A stretch of DNA of 64,000 nucleotides from Dugong dugon (taxonomy: Eukaryota > Chordata > Mammalia > Sirenia > Dugongidae), in contig CM057471.1 of NCBI GenBank assembly GCA_030035585.1, forward strand, positions 92,133,819-92,197,818. The letters run 5' to 3'. The first letter of the stretch is position 1. Every line of letters begins with the position of its first letter. Under the pieces are notes generated by a model. It searched no databases. It was given only the letters and a program-made list of their open reading frames with translations, and was not told the DNA's origin. Made by a program: the position numbers and the translations under genes. Shown here piece after piece: positions 1-10,450 of the stretch.

Positions 1-22
1 AAGTATTCACTTGATGTATATC

Positions 23-177
23 AAACCCATTGCTGTTGAGTGGATTCCGACTCATAGGGACGCTACAGGACAGAGTAGAACTGCCCCATAGGGTTTTGAA
101 GGAGCAGCTGGTTGATTCGAACTGCCAGGCCTTTTGGTTAGCAGCCGAGCTCTTAACCACTACACCACCAGGTCTCC
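23..177 (-). mobile_element. AfroSINE copy
   Basis: Read on the minus strand this is a tRNA-derived head (GGAGACCTGGTGGTGTAG, then a degraded B box) followed by the RTE-like tail that ends near ACTCAACAGCAATGGG. The same head and tail recur dozens of times in the window. It is a short form lacking the middle segment. I saw no clear target-site duplication. Confidence 0.9.
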
Positions 178-2020
178 AGAACACATATACAAGCTCAGAA
201 TTTCTCAGGCTGGATTCTAGTACTCTCTGATACTGTATAGTGTCCAACATTTTTCTCTTTAGAAGCAAAAACCAAGTGTAAAAAGGCAGCGGGTCTAAAG
301 AAAAACCTCTTGACTCTGGAAAAGCTGAGAGGTTTCTCATTCATTTATTTTTTAATCTTGTGCAAATAATAAAGGGGGAGATCCTGCAGTTCATAAGGGA
401 AGAAAAGCTGTTATAACAAAACTGAGAGCAATTTTGATATTAAATTATGAGACTGTGATTGGATGGGCAATGCTTCCTGTCATGTATAAATTTGGAGCTG
501 CTGTTGGGATTTATTTTTCCCTGAGTGGGGTTTCTTCTTGTCAACATGGCTTAAATCTCACTATTTTATAGCAGTGATGATCTGTATCCCACCATCTCAT
601 TTTGGATTTGTTCCCTAGGGCACTGAAAATGAACGACCCAGTAATCGGGAAGAGGGTGGGTCCCCAGGGTACGGTGTTAGGCTGCAGCTCAGCTAAGGGC
701 ACCCTATCCACTGAGGAGCAGCTAACCTGCCATCCTTCCTTTCTAAAAATATCCCTTGTCAGCGGGAGCTCAGATCCTTCTACGAGGAAATGCAAGCCTC
801 TAAACACCATGTCAGGGTCTTTATTTTTTTTGTAACATGAAGTTAATGATGCTTAAAATATGCCCAGTATGTACCCCTGTGGAACACTGAATTATCTTGA
901 TGTCTGAACTGCTGGGGATGATCTATAAAGAAAATAATTCAGAAGAGAGTAGAAATAGACAGAAGTGTACAATGCAATTAGGGGAGGGGGGATAAAAAGG
1001 CCCCAGGTGTAGACACAGCAGAATGAGAGGGAAACAAAGCAATACTCGAATGTGCTCATCTTTGTTTTTTCACCTCTTCTTTGCAAGATTTACTTCCTGG
1101 ATTTTTGCCTTAGAGGTTCTTGAGCTTTTCCTGGAGATAATTTACTTTTTTCTTTTTAACTCAGGGAAAAGGTGCTTTCAAAAACAAGCTAACTGGACCG
1201 TGGGTTCCCTGCAGAGTCGCAACACTCAAACCCTCTCCACCTAAAACAAACAAATAAACCAAAAGGGGGGGAAGAATCCTCTAACTAATATTTAAGCTTT
1301 CAAAGGCAGCTTGGCTGTGGGCCTCACTAGGATAATCATTTGCACCCTCCTTCAGCCACATATAATACAGTCTTTATTCAGCAAATAACCAAGTCGTTTC
1401 CCGGCAAGTCAAAGGTCAGTTCTTGCTGTATTAATAGCTGCTCTGGGAGGGTCGGTGTTGTGCTATCCTACATTTTTTTTCCAGAGCCTGGAGATGCAAT
1501 TTCCTCCAATCTGCAGGCAATTTCCCACCAATTTTCTTGGGGAGCTAATAGGCTGTGACAGGAGATGGAGCTAGCAAGCAGCAGGCGGCTTCAGAAAAGA
1601 CAAATTGCATCTCTGCCACCTAACTGGGCAATCTAGATCGACAGAGTTTATAGCTTTGTAGTGTTATTGGGCCCCATGCTAACAGCAAATCATTCACACT
1701 GCTCGCTGAATTTCATATTCCCTTCCTCGTGAATTTGTTATTGCCACATATCACTTTGTAGCACTTTCCCTGGAAATTGCGGTAAAAAAGGGGATCGCAT
1801 AGATATTAGTGACTTAAATGTCTCCTAAATTGCTTACCAGGAATTAATAGCTAAGCCAGTAACTTTTAAGTGATGGAGTAGGAAGGTTGGGAAGAAGAGG
1901 CAATGAGGAATTAAGAAGGTACTAGGTGCTGTGCAACAAGTTTCAGCCCTTTGAACAGAAATGGAGACTATTTCTTACACCTGGTAGGTCCATGTGTTGT
2001 ATACAAAAAACAACGTAGGT
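178..2020. other. Intergenic, mostly unique sequence
   Basis: I recognise no gene or repeat here. The six-frame ORFs are short, overlap on both strands and have no family signature. Positions about 1330-1790 look low in repeats and could be a conserved non-coding element, which only an alignment can test. Confidence 0.5.
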
Positions 2021-2135
2021 TGAACAACATGATAAATGTAATTAATGTCACTGATTGTACACGTGAAAAATGTTGAAATGGCAAATGTTTTGTTATCACA
2101 ATTAAAACATATATATACATATATATATATATAAA
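2021..2135 (+). mobile_element. L1 3' end fragment
   Basis: The stretch has the typical old L1 3' terminus (TAATGTCACTGATTGTACAC, then TTGAAATGGCAAATGTTTTG). It ends in a TA-rich microsatellite at about 2108-2133 in place of a clean poly(A). Confidence 0.6.
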
Positions 2136-2419
2136 GGTTTGCAAAACATGCTTGAAACCTTGATTTATTCTCTGCCTAAAGTGTTAAAAAAAAAAAAAAA
2201 CCTATCGTCTTACTATAACTGTTGAAATGTTTGCATAGACTTAAATAGAAAACATTCTTATCTTTATTTAAATCTTTTTTATTATGTAAATAATACATGC
2301 TCAACCTAAAAGATTTAGAAAGGATAGACAAGAGAAGGAAAATAATCAGATTAAAGAAAAACCTAGTCATTGTATCAACTTAAGCTTTTTTTTTTTTTAA
2401 ATTAGCTTCATTTATAAAA

Positions 2420-2660
2420 GTCCTACTCTGCGCCAGGCCTGGTTAAGTCCTGGGGCTACAAAGATGAATAAGACAGGATCCCTAGTGCTTGGGGATTTCA
2501 CAGTCTAGTGAGTAGACAGGCGTGTAAACAGATAAATTGCAAGGCTTGCAGCCACAGTTGCTACTCTGGAAGGAAGGCGAACAGACTGCCTGCAAAAGTG
2601 AGCTGAAGAGAGAGGCAGGAACAGCTCAGACAGTCAAACAGCACAGGTAAACAAGCAGCA
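2420..2660 (+). mobile_element. Ancient mammalian-wide repeat fragment, family not assigned
   Basis: The wording (GCCAGGCCTGGTTAAGTCCTGGGGCTACA, here only cited in part, then CACAGTCTAGTGAG) is typical of an old dispersed mammalian repeat. A related stretch may lie at 54005-54560. I cannot name the family with confidence. Confidence 0.4.
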
Positions 2661-2721
2661 GCTATTCAGTCATATCAACTTTCCTAAAATGGTTCTGTTT
2701 GAGCGGTTGTTGTTGTTGTTA

Positions 2722-2848
2722 GGTGCCATTGAGTTGATTCTGACTCATAGCCACCTCATGTGACAGAGTAGAACTGCCCCATAGGGTTATCTGGGCTGAA
2801 AGTTTTACAGAAGCAGATCATTAGGTCTTTCTCCCTTTAGGTTAGCTG
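2722..2848 (-). mobile_element. AfroSINE copy, head missing
   Basis: The tail (GTGCCATTGAGTTGATTCTG, then GACAGAGTAGAACTGCCCCA) and part of the middle segment are present in antisense. The tRNA-like head is lost. A short (GTT)n run at 2707-2719 flanks the tail. Confidence 0.85.
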
Positions 2849-3351
2849 GTATGGAAATAGTAACCAATGCATTCTCTGATTATTTGCTTCTAGAGCTTGT
2901 CTCTTGAAGAGTGTATACACTGTAGTGTTTTGGGCAATATGATATATGCTCTAATGATTGCATTAATATTAGGATAATTGCACATCATGGCAAGAGGAGG
3001 CTTAGAGAAAACCTCAGAGTTACAGGGGCCCATGCTGGAAAGGCCGCCAAACAGAGTACGTGCCAGAGAAAAACACAGAATTCCTAGCTAATTTCATGAG
3101 CCTCATTTCTAAATGATATCTATCTCCAAGAACATGGGGAATCAAAAAAAGAAAAAGAAGGATATAGGGAAGCCTGGAATAATTAAAACAAAATAAAAAC
3201 AACAAATCAACAAACGAAAAAACTCCAAAAGCTGTGAACACCTAATCTTTACAGATTAGTAAAAAGTGAAGCGGAAACACCTCCTTCCATCCAATTTCTC
3301 TGTGCTAAAATAGTAGCAAGAAGGATTATGTAGGCTGTGCTATCATTTGGA
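2849..3351. other. Intergenic, nothing recognised
   Basis: The sequence is AT-rich with no recognised repeat or gene. The minus-strand ORF at 3020-3241 has biased composition and no family resemblance. Confidence 0.5.
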
Positions 3352-3462
3352 AGGGTTCAGTGGTTAATAACTTGGCTGCCGACTGTAAAGTCGGTGGTTC
3401 GAACCCACCAGCAGCCCACTTCGTGGGAGAAAGATGTGGCAGTCTGCTTCCATAAAGATTCC
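3352..3462 (+). mobile_element. AfroSINE copy, first half of inverted pair
   Basis: A tRNA-like head (TTCAGTGGTTAATAACTTGG, B box GGTTCGAACCC) is followed by the middle segment ending GCAGTCTGCTTCCATAAAG. The head keeps a small stem-loop (CCGAC, loop, GTCGG). The tail is absent, because the next SINE begins immediately in the opposite orientation. Confidence 0.85.
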
Positions 3463-3610
3463 AAAAACCAAACCTGTTGCCACTGAGTCAATTCTGACTC
3501 ATAGTGACCCTATAGGACAGAGTAGTACTGCCCCATAGGGTTTCCAAGGCTGTAAATCTTTACAGAAGCAGACTGCCACATCTGTCTCCAGTGGAGCGGC
3601 TGGTGGGTTC
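3463..3610 (-). mobile_element. AfroSINE copy, second half of inverted pair
   Basis: The antisense tail (CCAAACCTGTTGCCACTGAG) and middle segment are present, and the copy breaks at TGGTGGGTTC inside the head. It abuts the plus-strand copy at 3352-3462, so complementary arms at about 3399-3460 and 3554-3610 could fold into a hairpin. Confidence 0.85.
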
Positions 3611-3699
3611 ACATGGGACGCTTACTAGAAACAGCAATGTCTCTTCTTGTCCTCCTCCTTCTTCCAGGTTGGCAATTGTTATATAAATGAGCCAAAGAT

Positions 3700-4250
3700 G
3701 GCCCCTGTGGCCACTGTGTTGTTTATTTCTTCACAGCAATCTAGAACCGTTAGCCCAATGCCCGCTGATGTCAAACTCATACGTTTACACATCTAATTGC
3801 TTTAAAAATAGCCCAAATAAGCATGTTCGTAGCCATTTAGAGCCTGCCTACCTTGCATACTTCACAAAACTGCACCCAACATCTGCTAACCATAAGTAAG
3901 ATAAACTCTGTAGCTATAAAAGACCCCAAACTGCTGTTGCCCTTCAGAGCTCTCCGACCCAGAGATGCCCTACCTTGCTGCTGAGTGACCTCGCTGTTGA
4001 TGTTGAGTGATCTCCCCTTTTCAGCTCCTCTCTCTCTCTCAGCATTTCCCTCGCTTTCTTCCCCTTCTGGGCGATGGCCTCTGAAATGTCTCCTGCTGGG
4101 AGGGACTTCTCCTCTCCTGCAACCCCGTCCAAGGGTTTCCCAGTTTCCCGGCACTTAGTTTCAAATAGTTTGTTTCCCAACATTGCCTTCTCATTTCCTT
4201 GACTAGCCCTGAAATCCTTGAACTCACCACAGCAATGGCTGTTCAGTTCC
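3700..4250 (+). mobile_element. Possible class I ERV LTR remnant
   Basis: A TATA-like box (TATAAAAG at 3915-3922) is followed by GACCCC and then, after about 25 bases, by CAGAGCTCTCCGACCCAGAG. This resembles the U3/R region of class I endogenous retroviral LTRs. I saw no clear TG...CA ends and no proviral body. The overlapping 105-residue minus-strand ORFs at 3837-4261 are low-complexity and not taken as genes. Confidence 0.35.
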
Positions 4251-5412
4251 CCTCTGCCCAAGCCAATCTCTGACGAATGAAGTGCAACACCTCTCCCAGG
4301 TCACAAGGTACCACATGGCTTTAGCAGAAGCACTGGGTATAATGTTCTCTCTCCATCTTCCTTCTTCCCTTCTCTATCATTGCATTTCTCTTGGGCATAA
4401 TTTCCAAAAGGGTGAGCCATTATAGAATATTACTGCTCCATAAGTGGACATCTAAGTTCTTTCTTGTCACTTCTAGCCATAATAATTTTAAATCAGATTC
4501 TGTACCACTCCTTGTATGCTACGTTTGTGTCTCTCTTTCCATAAGTAACTGAAAAGTGAACCCTGAATTTAATACCACTGGAACAATAATACATAAAATG
4601 GCGCCCTTGTGGCTTGAATGAGTTAAACATCTTCGCTGAGTGTTTTATATGCTACTCCAAGAGCAGCAATTAGATGAGAGAGACTATTTCATTCATTAAA
4701 TTCCTTCTACAGATAAAGACAAGTTAAGGATTTGTCCAAGAGCACACAGCATTTTATATATTCCTCAATCTTAAAATTAGAAAAATTTATGGGCACATTT
4801 TCATGTTTTTATGACTTATGTTGAACTTAGATACAAGCAGGTCAGACCCTTTAACTTTTCTGGGACACCCAAGAATTTGGGATGAACTAGTAAAGATCAC
4901 TGATAAGACCAAAAAAAAAAAAACCCGTATCTTACATCTTTCAAACTAAATGCATATCAGTTTCTGAATCTAAGAATATTTAGAAAGAAATGGTGTTGAA
5001 TAAGATTCATAAGGCTTGCAATTTTTCATAAGATGATAAATGAGATAGAATTAAAAATATTTCCTACTTGAATTAACACTGTCCAGTGGGAAAGAGAATT
5101 AGTTTATGCTTAGTATAAGGATACATAAAATTTTACTATAATTCAGCCCTGAGGAATTTTTTAATTACCTCAGTAATGAAAAATGTAAAATTACTGTGAG
5201 TGTGTGCGCTGGGATCTTTCAACGCCCAATCCTCAGCTTTAAACCATTTGCCATTTTAATATCTAATTTTATAAATACAATATTTCCAAAACGTTTAGCC
5301 CTTCAGAATGCAACAGGAGTGAATGCAAGATAACATCTACCAATAACTTGCACTCAACAAGGAAAAAAATGGTAATATCCACAGACTGTACAAATCCAAA
5401 TGAATTTAAATG
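4251..5412. other. Intergenic, mostly unique
   Basis: There is no gene. A weak MIR-like antisense stretch may lie at 4640-4760 (GATTTGTCCAAGAGCACACA). The rest is AT-rich and unassigned. Confidence 0.45.
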
Positions 5413-5997
5413 CCAGCTATCTTAGTCATCCAGTGCTGCTATAACAGAAATGCCCACAAGTGGATGGCTTTAACAAAGAGAAGTTTATTCTCTCAGGGTC
5501 CAGTAGGCCAGAAGTCCAAATTGAGGGTGCCGGCTCCAGGGGAAGCCTTTCTGTCTCTGTGGGCTGTGGAGGAAGGTCCTTGTGATGCATCAGTCTTCCC
5601 TGGGTCTAGGAGCATCTCAGCTCAGGAACCTCAGGTCCAAAGGATGCTCTCTACTCCTGGCACTGCTTTCTTGGTGAGATGAAGTCCCCATCTCTCTGCC
5701 CGCTTCCCTTTCCTTTTGTCTCTTACAAGAGATAAAAGGTGGTGCAGGCCACATCCCAGGGGAACTCCATTTACATTGGATCAGGGATGTGACCTGGGTA
5801 AGGGTGTTACATCCCACCCTAATTCTCTGTAACGTAATCTGATCTTGCCTCATTAACCACAGGCAGAGATTAGTATTTATAACACAGGAAAATTACAACA
5901 ATCACAAAACAGAGGACAACCACAAAATACTCGGAATCACAGCCTAACCAAGTTGACACGTATTTCAGGGGAACACAATTCAATCCATGACACCAGC
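5413..5997 (-). mobile_element. Solo LTR, ERVL/MaLR-like, with 5-bp target duplication
   Basis: On the minus strand the LTR runs from TGTCATGGATTGAATTGTGT at 5992 to a decayed GACTAAGATA end at 5418. Copies of CCAGC at 5413-5417 and 5993-5997 form a perfect 5-bp target-site duplication. Related LTRs lie at 49219-49710 and 55683-56205, and the same start motif opens the LTRs in 10089-14519. No internal region is present, so this is a solo LTR. The afrotherian subfamily name is not known to me. Confidence 0.8.
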
Positions 5998-8298
5998 CAA
6001 TCGTTTCTTAATCAGCAGCAGTGACAGAATCACAAATTTCATCACTGCTCTGACTTCAGAATTAGGTTGGACAAATCAAAAATAACAACCTCTACTAGTT
6101 TGTATGGTCTGCAAAGAATGAAGCCAAAAAATTAAAATATTTTCCCAGTCACCAAATGTTCCTATGAATAGATTGGCCAACAACACCAAGTGCATTTTTC
6201 AGAATTATATCTTGCATGCCATCCCAGTTTTCCCAATGATACATTAGTTAACCAGAAATACTGCACATATTTTAATGGGTAAGGAGACCTTAAGGAAATT
6301 GATGCATCTCCATTGAATGCCTCAGCAGACCCTAGTTTATTACCTAGAAGATAATTCTTTCCTGAAAAGGAGCAAGCTTCATTTGAAATTAAGATTTGGA
6401 GATCATAAATGGAATCGGTTGAGCCAAGAAGTCCTTTGTAAAGTATGACGCATGGTAGGCAAATGAAGGTTTGCAGCTTATTTGAGAAGTAATAAGAAGG
6501 CCTAGCAGAGTGACAGAAATATTTTCCCCTTACCTGTATCATTTCAGAACCTGCAAACGGTATGTTTTGCGAAGGAGACTTAAAGGATTTTCCCGGTCAA
6601 TGTGCCACACTGAGAGTTTCGTTCTTCAGAGGGACAGAGAGTTTTGGTCATGTTCCAGAATATCTTGATGCAGTTAACCACAAAATAAATTATTAGCTTA
6701 TTGTAAGTGCAGCCAGTTTTTAAAGTAATGGAGTAATCCACTGTGGACTGCAGCAAGGAAGTGGAACAAAGAGTGTGAAATGAACAGATGGATTTGATTT
6801 TAAACAAATTAGACCCATGACAAAGGATGTAGCAAGTTGTTTTTGAGTTTTCCGTGCTACAGGTTCACTTCTCTGTGTGAACTTTCCAGCTTGCTAGTTC
6901 ATTTGTCACCTGCTGAAACTCAGGCTTTCTGGGGCAGCAGCTTTTATGCCTTGCAATTGTAAACTACTGTCTCTTGCTTCCACTAAAAGCAGCAAAGGAG
7001 GCACCACAGGGACCACCACAACAAAATGCTGCATTACTTAATCTCCAAACTATTTGTTGTCTGAATCATTTGTACTGATTTCTGGACATGTTGACAGACA
7101 CAAGAACAAATGTTCAGGAGACGTCACACCTCTGTAACCCTGGATTCTGAGATTAATTGACAACCTCCTATTGGCTTATTCATCAGTATGACACATGCCA
7201 ACTCCAGGCAAACTCATGACTTGGGTGAGCTCTGCCCCTTCTGCTTTTTCTTTAATTATGTCCCTGCCTCCCTGTCCCAACTTTATGTGCTCACTGGCTG
7301 AACACCGCTGGCTGCGGTCCCTTTGCAATGAGGCACACCGATCCACCAAACTTCAACTCCCTAGCAGTATCCACTGCTCCAAAATGTCCTGCTATCTTCT
7401 CACTGCCTCAGTAAAACTCTCACCTTCTTTCTGCTAATGTCAACTAGGGTTTTGGAGGGAAGCAATGCATGTGTATAAATTCATACTAAGAGGTGAATGA
7501 CTATGGCCCCTTTGACTTGAATTAGAAGTCGCCTAACTGACCTTTTCCCTCTAGTTCACTTCTATAGGGCCACTATGGTGAATTGTCTCAAAATGAAAAA
7601 ACTGACCATGCTCTGATGGTTCCCTGTAACTCACAGAAAATGTTCAAGTCCCCATTTTTATCCCACCTGCACCCTCACCCCACCCACATACTCACCATCT
7701 TCACCAGATATAGGAACCTGCTCTTCCCTTTTCCTACCACAGAACCCATCCTGGAATCCTTTCCCCGAAAGTTTCTTAATTCAGCTTAGAACACACTTTT
7801 GCACTCACAACCATTTAGCAAAATCTAGTTCCAAATCTTGGTTCAGAACTTTTTAATTACATTTGCTTACAAGAATGGGCTTTTTAAAATTTGAGTCCAT
7901 GAGGAATTTGGAGAATATGGGGCCCCAGGAGTTTTTCAGCTGCCTGTTTTTTTCAACATTTACATAAGGCCTTACAGCCGTGGTTCCCTGGGATTCCCCA
8001 TCAAACTTGCGGGGGCGCCATGAGATATTTTAAATTGGAAGGGAAACACAGATTCGACAACTGCCAGGCATTATACAAACTATTAGCTTGAGCTAGTTCA
8101 TGATTTTAACATCAGATCACGAAAATCAATATAGAACAGGAAATGAGGAATTTTTATTCCAAAATTTGAGAAGCCATAAATTTCCCGACTGACACACACA
8201 TCCCATCAGTGGTTATCTTAAAAAAAAAAAAATTAGTTTATTACTTTATGCATATTATTTGTTTAAATAGCTATAAACTTATTTAAAAAAAAAAAAAA
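5998..8298. other. Intergenic, nothing recognised with confidence
   Basis: I see no gene. The longest ORF (126 residues, minus strand 6162-6542) has no recognisable motif. A stretch near 7970-8050 (GTGGTTCCCTGGGATTCCCC) is vaguely like an old hAT element but too decayed to assign. Confidence 0.4.
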
Positions 8299-8498
8299 GA
8301 AACAGTTGCCATTGAGTTGATTCCAACTCAGGATGACCCCATGTGTATCAGAGTAGAACTGTACTCCATAGGGTTTTCAGTGGCTGACTTTTTTGCATTC
8401 TTCCAGATCTTTCTTCCAAGACACCTCTTGGTGGATTCGAACCTCCAACTTTTGGTTAGTAGTCAAGTGCTTAAACGTTTGTGCCAGCCAGGGACTCC
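8299..8498 (-). mobile_element. AfroSINE copy, long form
   Basis: This antisense copy includes tail, middle segment (TTCTTCCAAGACACCTCTTG) and a decayed tRNA-like head ending CCAGCCAGGGACTCC. It is the long subtype that carries the extra middle segment. A poly(A) stretch precedes it. Confidence 0.9.
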
Positions 8499-8699
8499 AC
8501 TAAATTTGTAGGGAGGATATAAGTATCTTAAGTTGTTTGGGCCTAAATGCCTAATAAGCAGAACTGTTAGGTATTTCTTTTTGCCTAAGGTGCAGTGTAA
8601 ACACTACAGGGCATCAAGAACCGAAAAAGTTTAGGAGCGTCTACCTAACAAAACTGAGTAGTTGTATAAGATCAGCAGTAGTTATATAACATAGCTCAC

Positions 8700-8805
8700 A
8701 CTATTTTGTAGTTATTTAAATAAGTGTGTCTTGTACGTGTGAGGACTGTTGGAATGGCAATGTTTTGTCACATATATATTTACCACAAAAAAAAAAAAAA
8801 ATTTA
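8700..8805 (+). mobile_element. L1 3' end fragment
   Basis: GTTGGAATGGCAATGTTTTG and TATATATTTACCACA followed by poly(A) match the terminal segment of old mammalian L1 elements. Confidence 0.6.
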
Positions 8806-9774
8806 AGTGTGTCTCCCCTTCTGGAAGGAAGAGATTGTCATCTTTGTCATCCTCAGGACAAGGAATGTTTGCTAAACAATTGTTGAAATGGGGGCGGGGG
8901 GCAGAGATGCCTTTTTAAAGAAGGAGCAGAGGGCAGGGGCTTGTTACTCCCAGAAGAATGTAGCTAGTGTGTGATTTCAGTCAATGAGATAAAATACAAA
9001 CAACCACCAAAAGAGGAAAAAGGAAGGAAGGAAAATTTGAGACTGGAAGATTTGAGGACTGGGACTTTGCCCACGTCCTGACATGACAAGGGAGACACCA
9101 GGGCCCCTCCATGCTGGAGTGGCCTGACCTGAGCGTGAGCACAAAAGGCACAAGATAAAGTGCCTTGGGTTGAACATTAGAGCAGTTGATGTCACCATAG
9201 CTATCCTTAACCACTGATGGAAAACAGCCCATTCCACCTCAAGTCAACATAGAATTTTTCAGTTGTGTTCAAAGCACTGCAATAAACATGGTTATTTTGT
9301 CACCTGCTTTGCACTTAGCAAACAGCATGACCATTCTCGGGCTCCCAACCCTGGCACAAGTTCAAACTCCCTGGCTTTCCAGAAGGCATCCAGGCCTCTC
9401 TGCTTTTGCACAGGTAGTAGTATTCCCTTGACCTTTTGCAGTTTTCCATGGTTGTGTCGTATCTAGTCGCTTGCAGCAAGCACGATTAGCTGCAGTGCCA
9501 AGTACCAGTGGAGAAATGCCAAGCCAGTGAGGAAATGAATCAAAATGAATTGAAATTACCTGCTGAGAACTGATGAGGAAGACTCAAGTTGCAGCAAAAA
9601 TCAGTGAGTTAAAAACAAAAAAAATTTGCCAGATAAAATCAATGAAACAAAAATGGACTGACAATAGAGAAGAATTCTCTCAGAGACACAGGCTGTACCT
9701 GACCTCAGATGCACTCAGCAAACCAAGAGTTTTCCCAGCTTGCTGAAGAGAGCATCAACCTATGTTCCTCTGTA
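8806..9774. other. Intergenic, mostly unassigned
   Basis: No gene is seen. A stretch at 9320-9450 (CTCCCTGGCTTTCCAGAAGG) may be a very old L2-like fragment. The plus and minus ORFs here overlap each other and show no family motif. Confidence 0.4.
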
Positions 9775-9937
9775 GCTGGGCTTCTCAAACTTTAATGTGC
9801 ACAAGAGTTGCTTGGGGATCTTGTCAAGATGCAGATTCTGATTCAGTAGGCCTGGAGTGGTGCCTGAGAGTCTGTATTTCTAACACTTCCAGGAAATGCT
9901 GCTGCTGCTGGTATGTGGAGCCCACTTAGAGTTGCAG
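9775..9937 (+). mobile_element. MER5A-type hAT-Charlie element
   Basis: GGGCTTCTCAAACTTTAATG, then GATTCAGTAGGCCTGGAGTG and GAAATGCTGCTGCTGCTGGT follow the order of the MER5 consensus. This is a short non-autonomous hAT transposon found across placental mammals. Confidence 0.8.
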
Positions 9938-9947
9938 GGATCGAGAG

Positions 9948-10088
9948 GAATGTGGCTTCTCAAAACTATGGTCCCTGAACCAGCAGCATTGGCAGCATCT
10001 GGGAACTTGTTAGAAATGCAAATTCTTGGACCCCTGAATCAGAAACTCTGGGGATAGAGCCCAGAAATCTGAGTTTTAACAAGCTCTC
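9948..10088 (-). mobile_element. MER5A-type element, inverted next to its neighbour
   Basis: TTCTCAAAACTATGGTCCCT, GAACTTGTTAGAAATGCAAA and GAATCAGAAACTCTGGGGAT are the reverse complement of the MER5 order. The copy at 9775-9937 lies in the opposite orientation ten bases away. An LTR begins immediately after it. Confidence 0.8.
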
Positions 10089-10450
10089 TGTTATAGATTG
10101 AATTGTATCCCCTCAGAATATGTATTGTAAATCCTAACCCCTATACCTGTGGTGGAAACCTTGGTGGTGTAGTGGTTAAGAGCTACAGCTGCTAACCAAA
10201 AGGTTGGCAGTTTGAATCCACCAGCTGCTCCTTGGAAACCCTATGGGGCAGTTCTACTCTGGCAACAGGTTTGGTTTTTGGTTTTTTATACCTGTGGTTA
10301 TAATCTCATTTGGGAATGGGTTTTCTTTGTTATGTTAATGAGACAGTATTAATGTAGGGTGTGTCTTAAGTCAATCTCCTTTGGGATACTAAAAAAAAGA
10401 GAGATTAAACAAGCAAGTGAGCAGGCAGAGATGAGGGAAGAAGCACGGAA
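10089..10450 (+). mobile_element. MaLR-like 5' LTR, interrupted by a SINE
   Basis: The LTR opens TGTTATAGATTGAATTGTAT and continues with GTTATGTTAATGAGACAG and AGTCAATCTCCTTTGGG. An AfroSINE is inserted at 10153-10286. The 3' part of the LTR looks truncated, with internal-type sequence by about 10500. The similar starts at 12283, 12702 and 14241 show that the region is a chain of related elements. Confidence 0.7.
10142..10297 (+). mobile_element. AfroSINE inserted in LTR, with 11-bp target duplication
   Basis: TATACCTGTGG occurs at 10142-10152 and again at 10287-10297, bracketing a plus-strand AfroSINE with the head GTGGTGTAGTGGTTAAGAG. The SINE therefore inserted into the LTR after the LTR had integrated. 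Confidence 0.9.

Noticed and set aside
3837-4261. Two overlapping minus-strand ORFs of 105 residues
   Set aside because: Low-complexity Arg/Glu-rich frames over a possible LTR; no domain and two frames open at once.
6162-6542. Minus-strand ORF of 126 residues
   Set aside because: No motif, no splice context and length within chance expectation for a 64-kb window.
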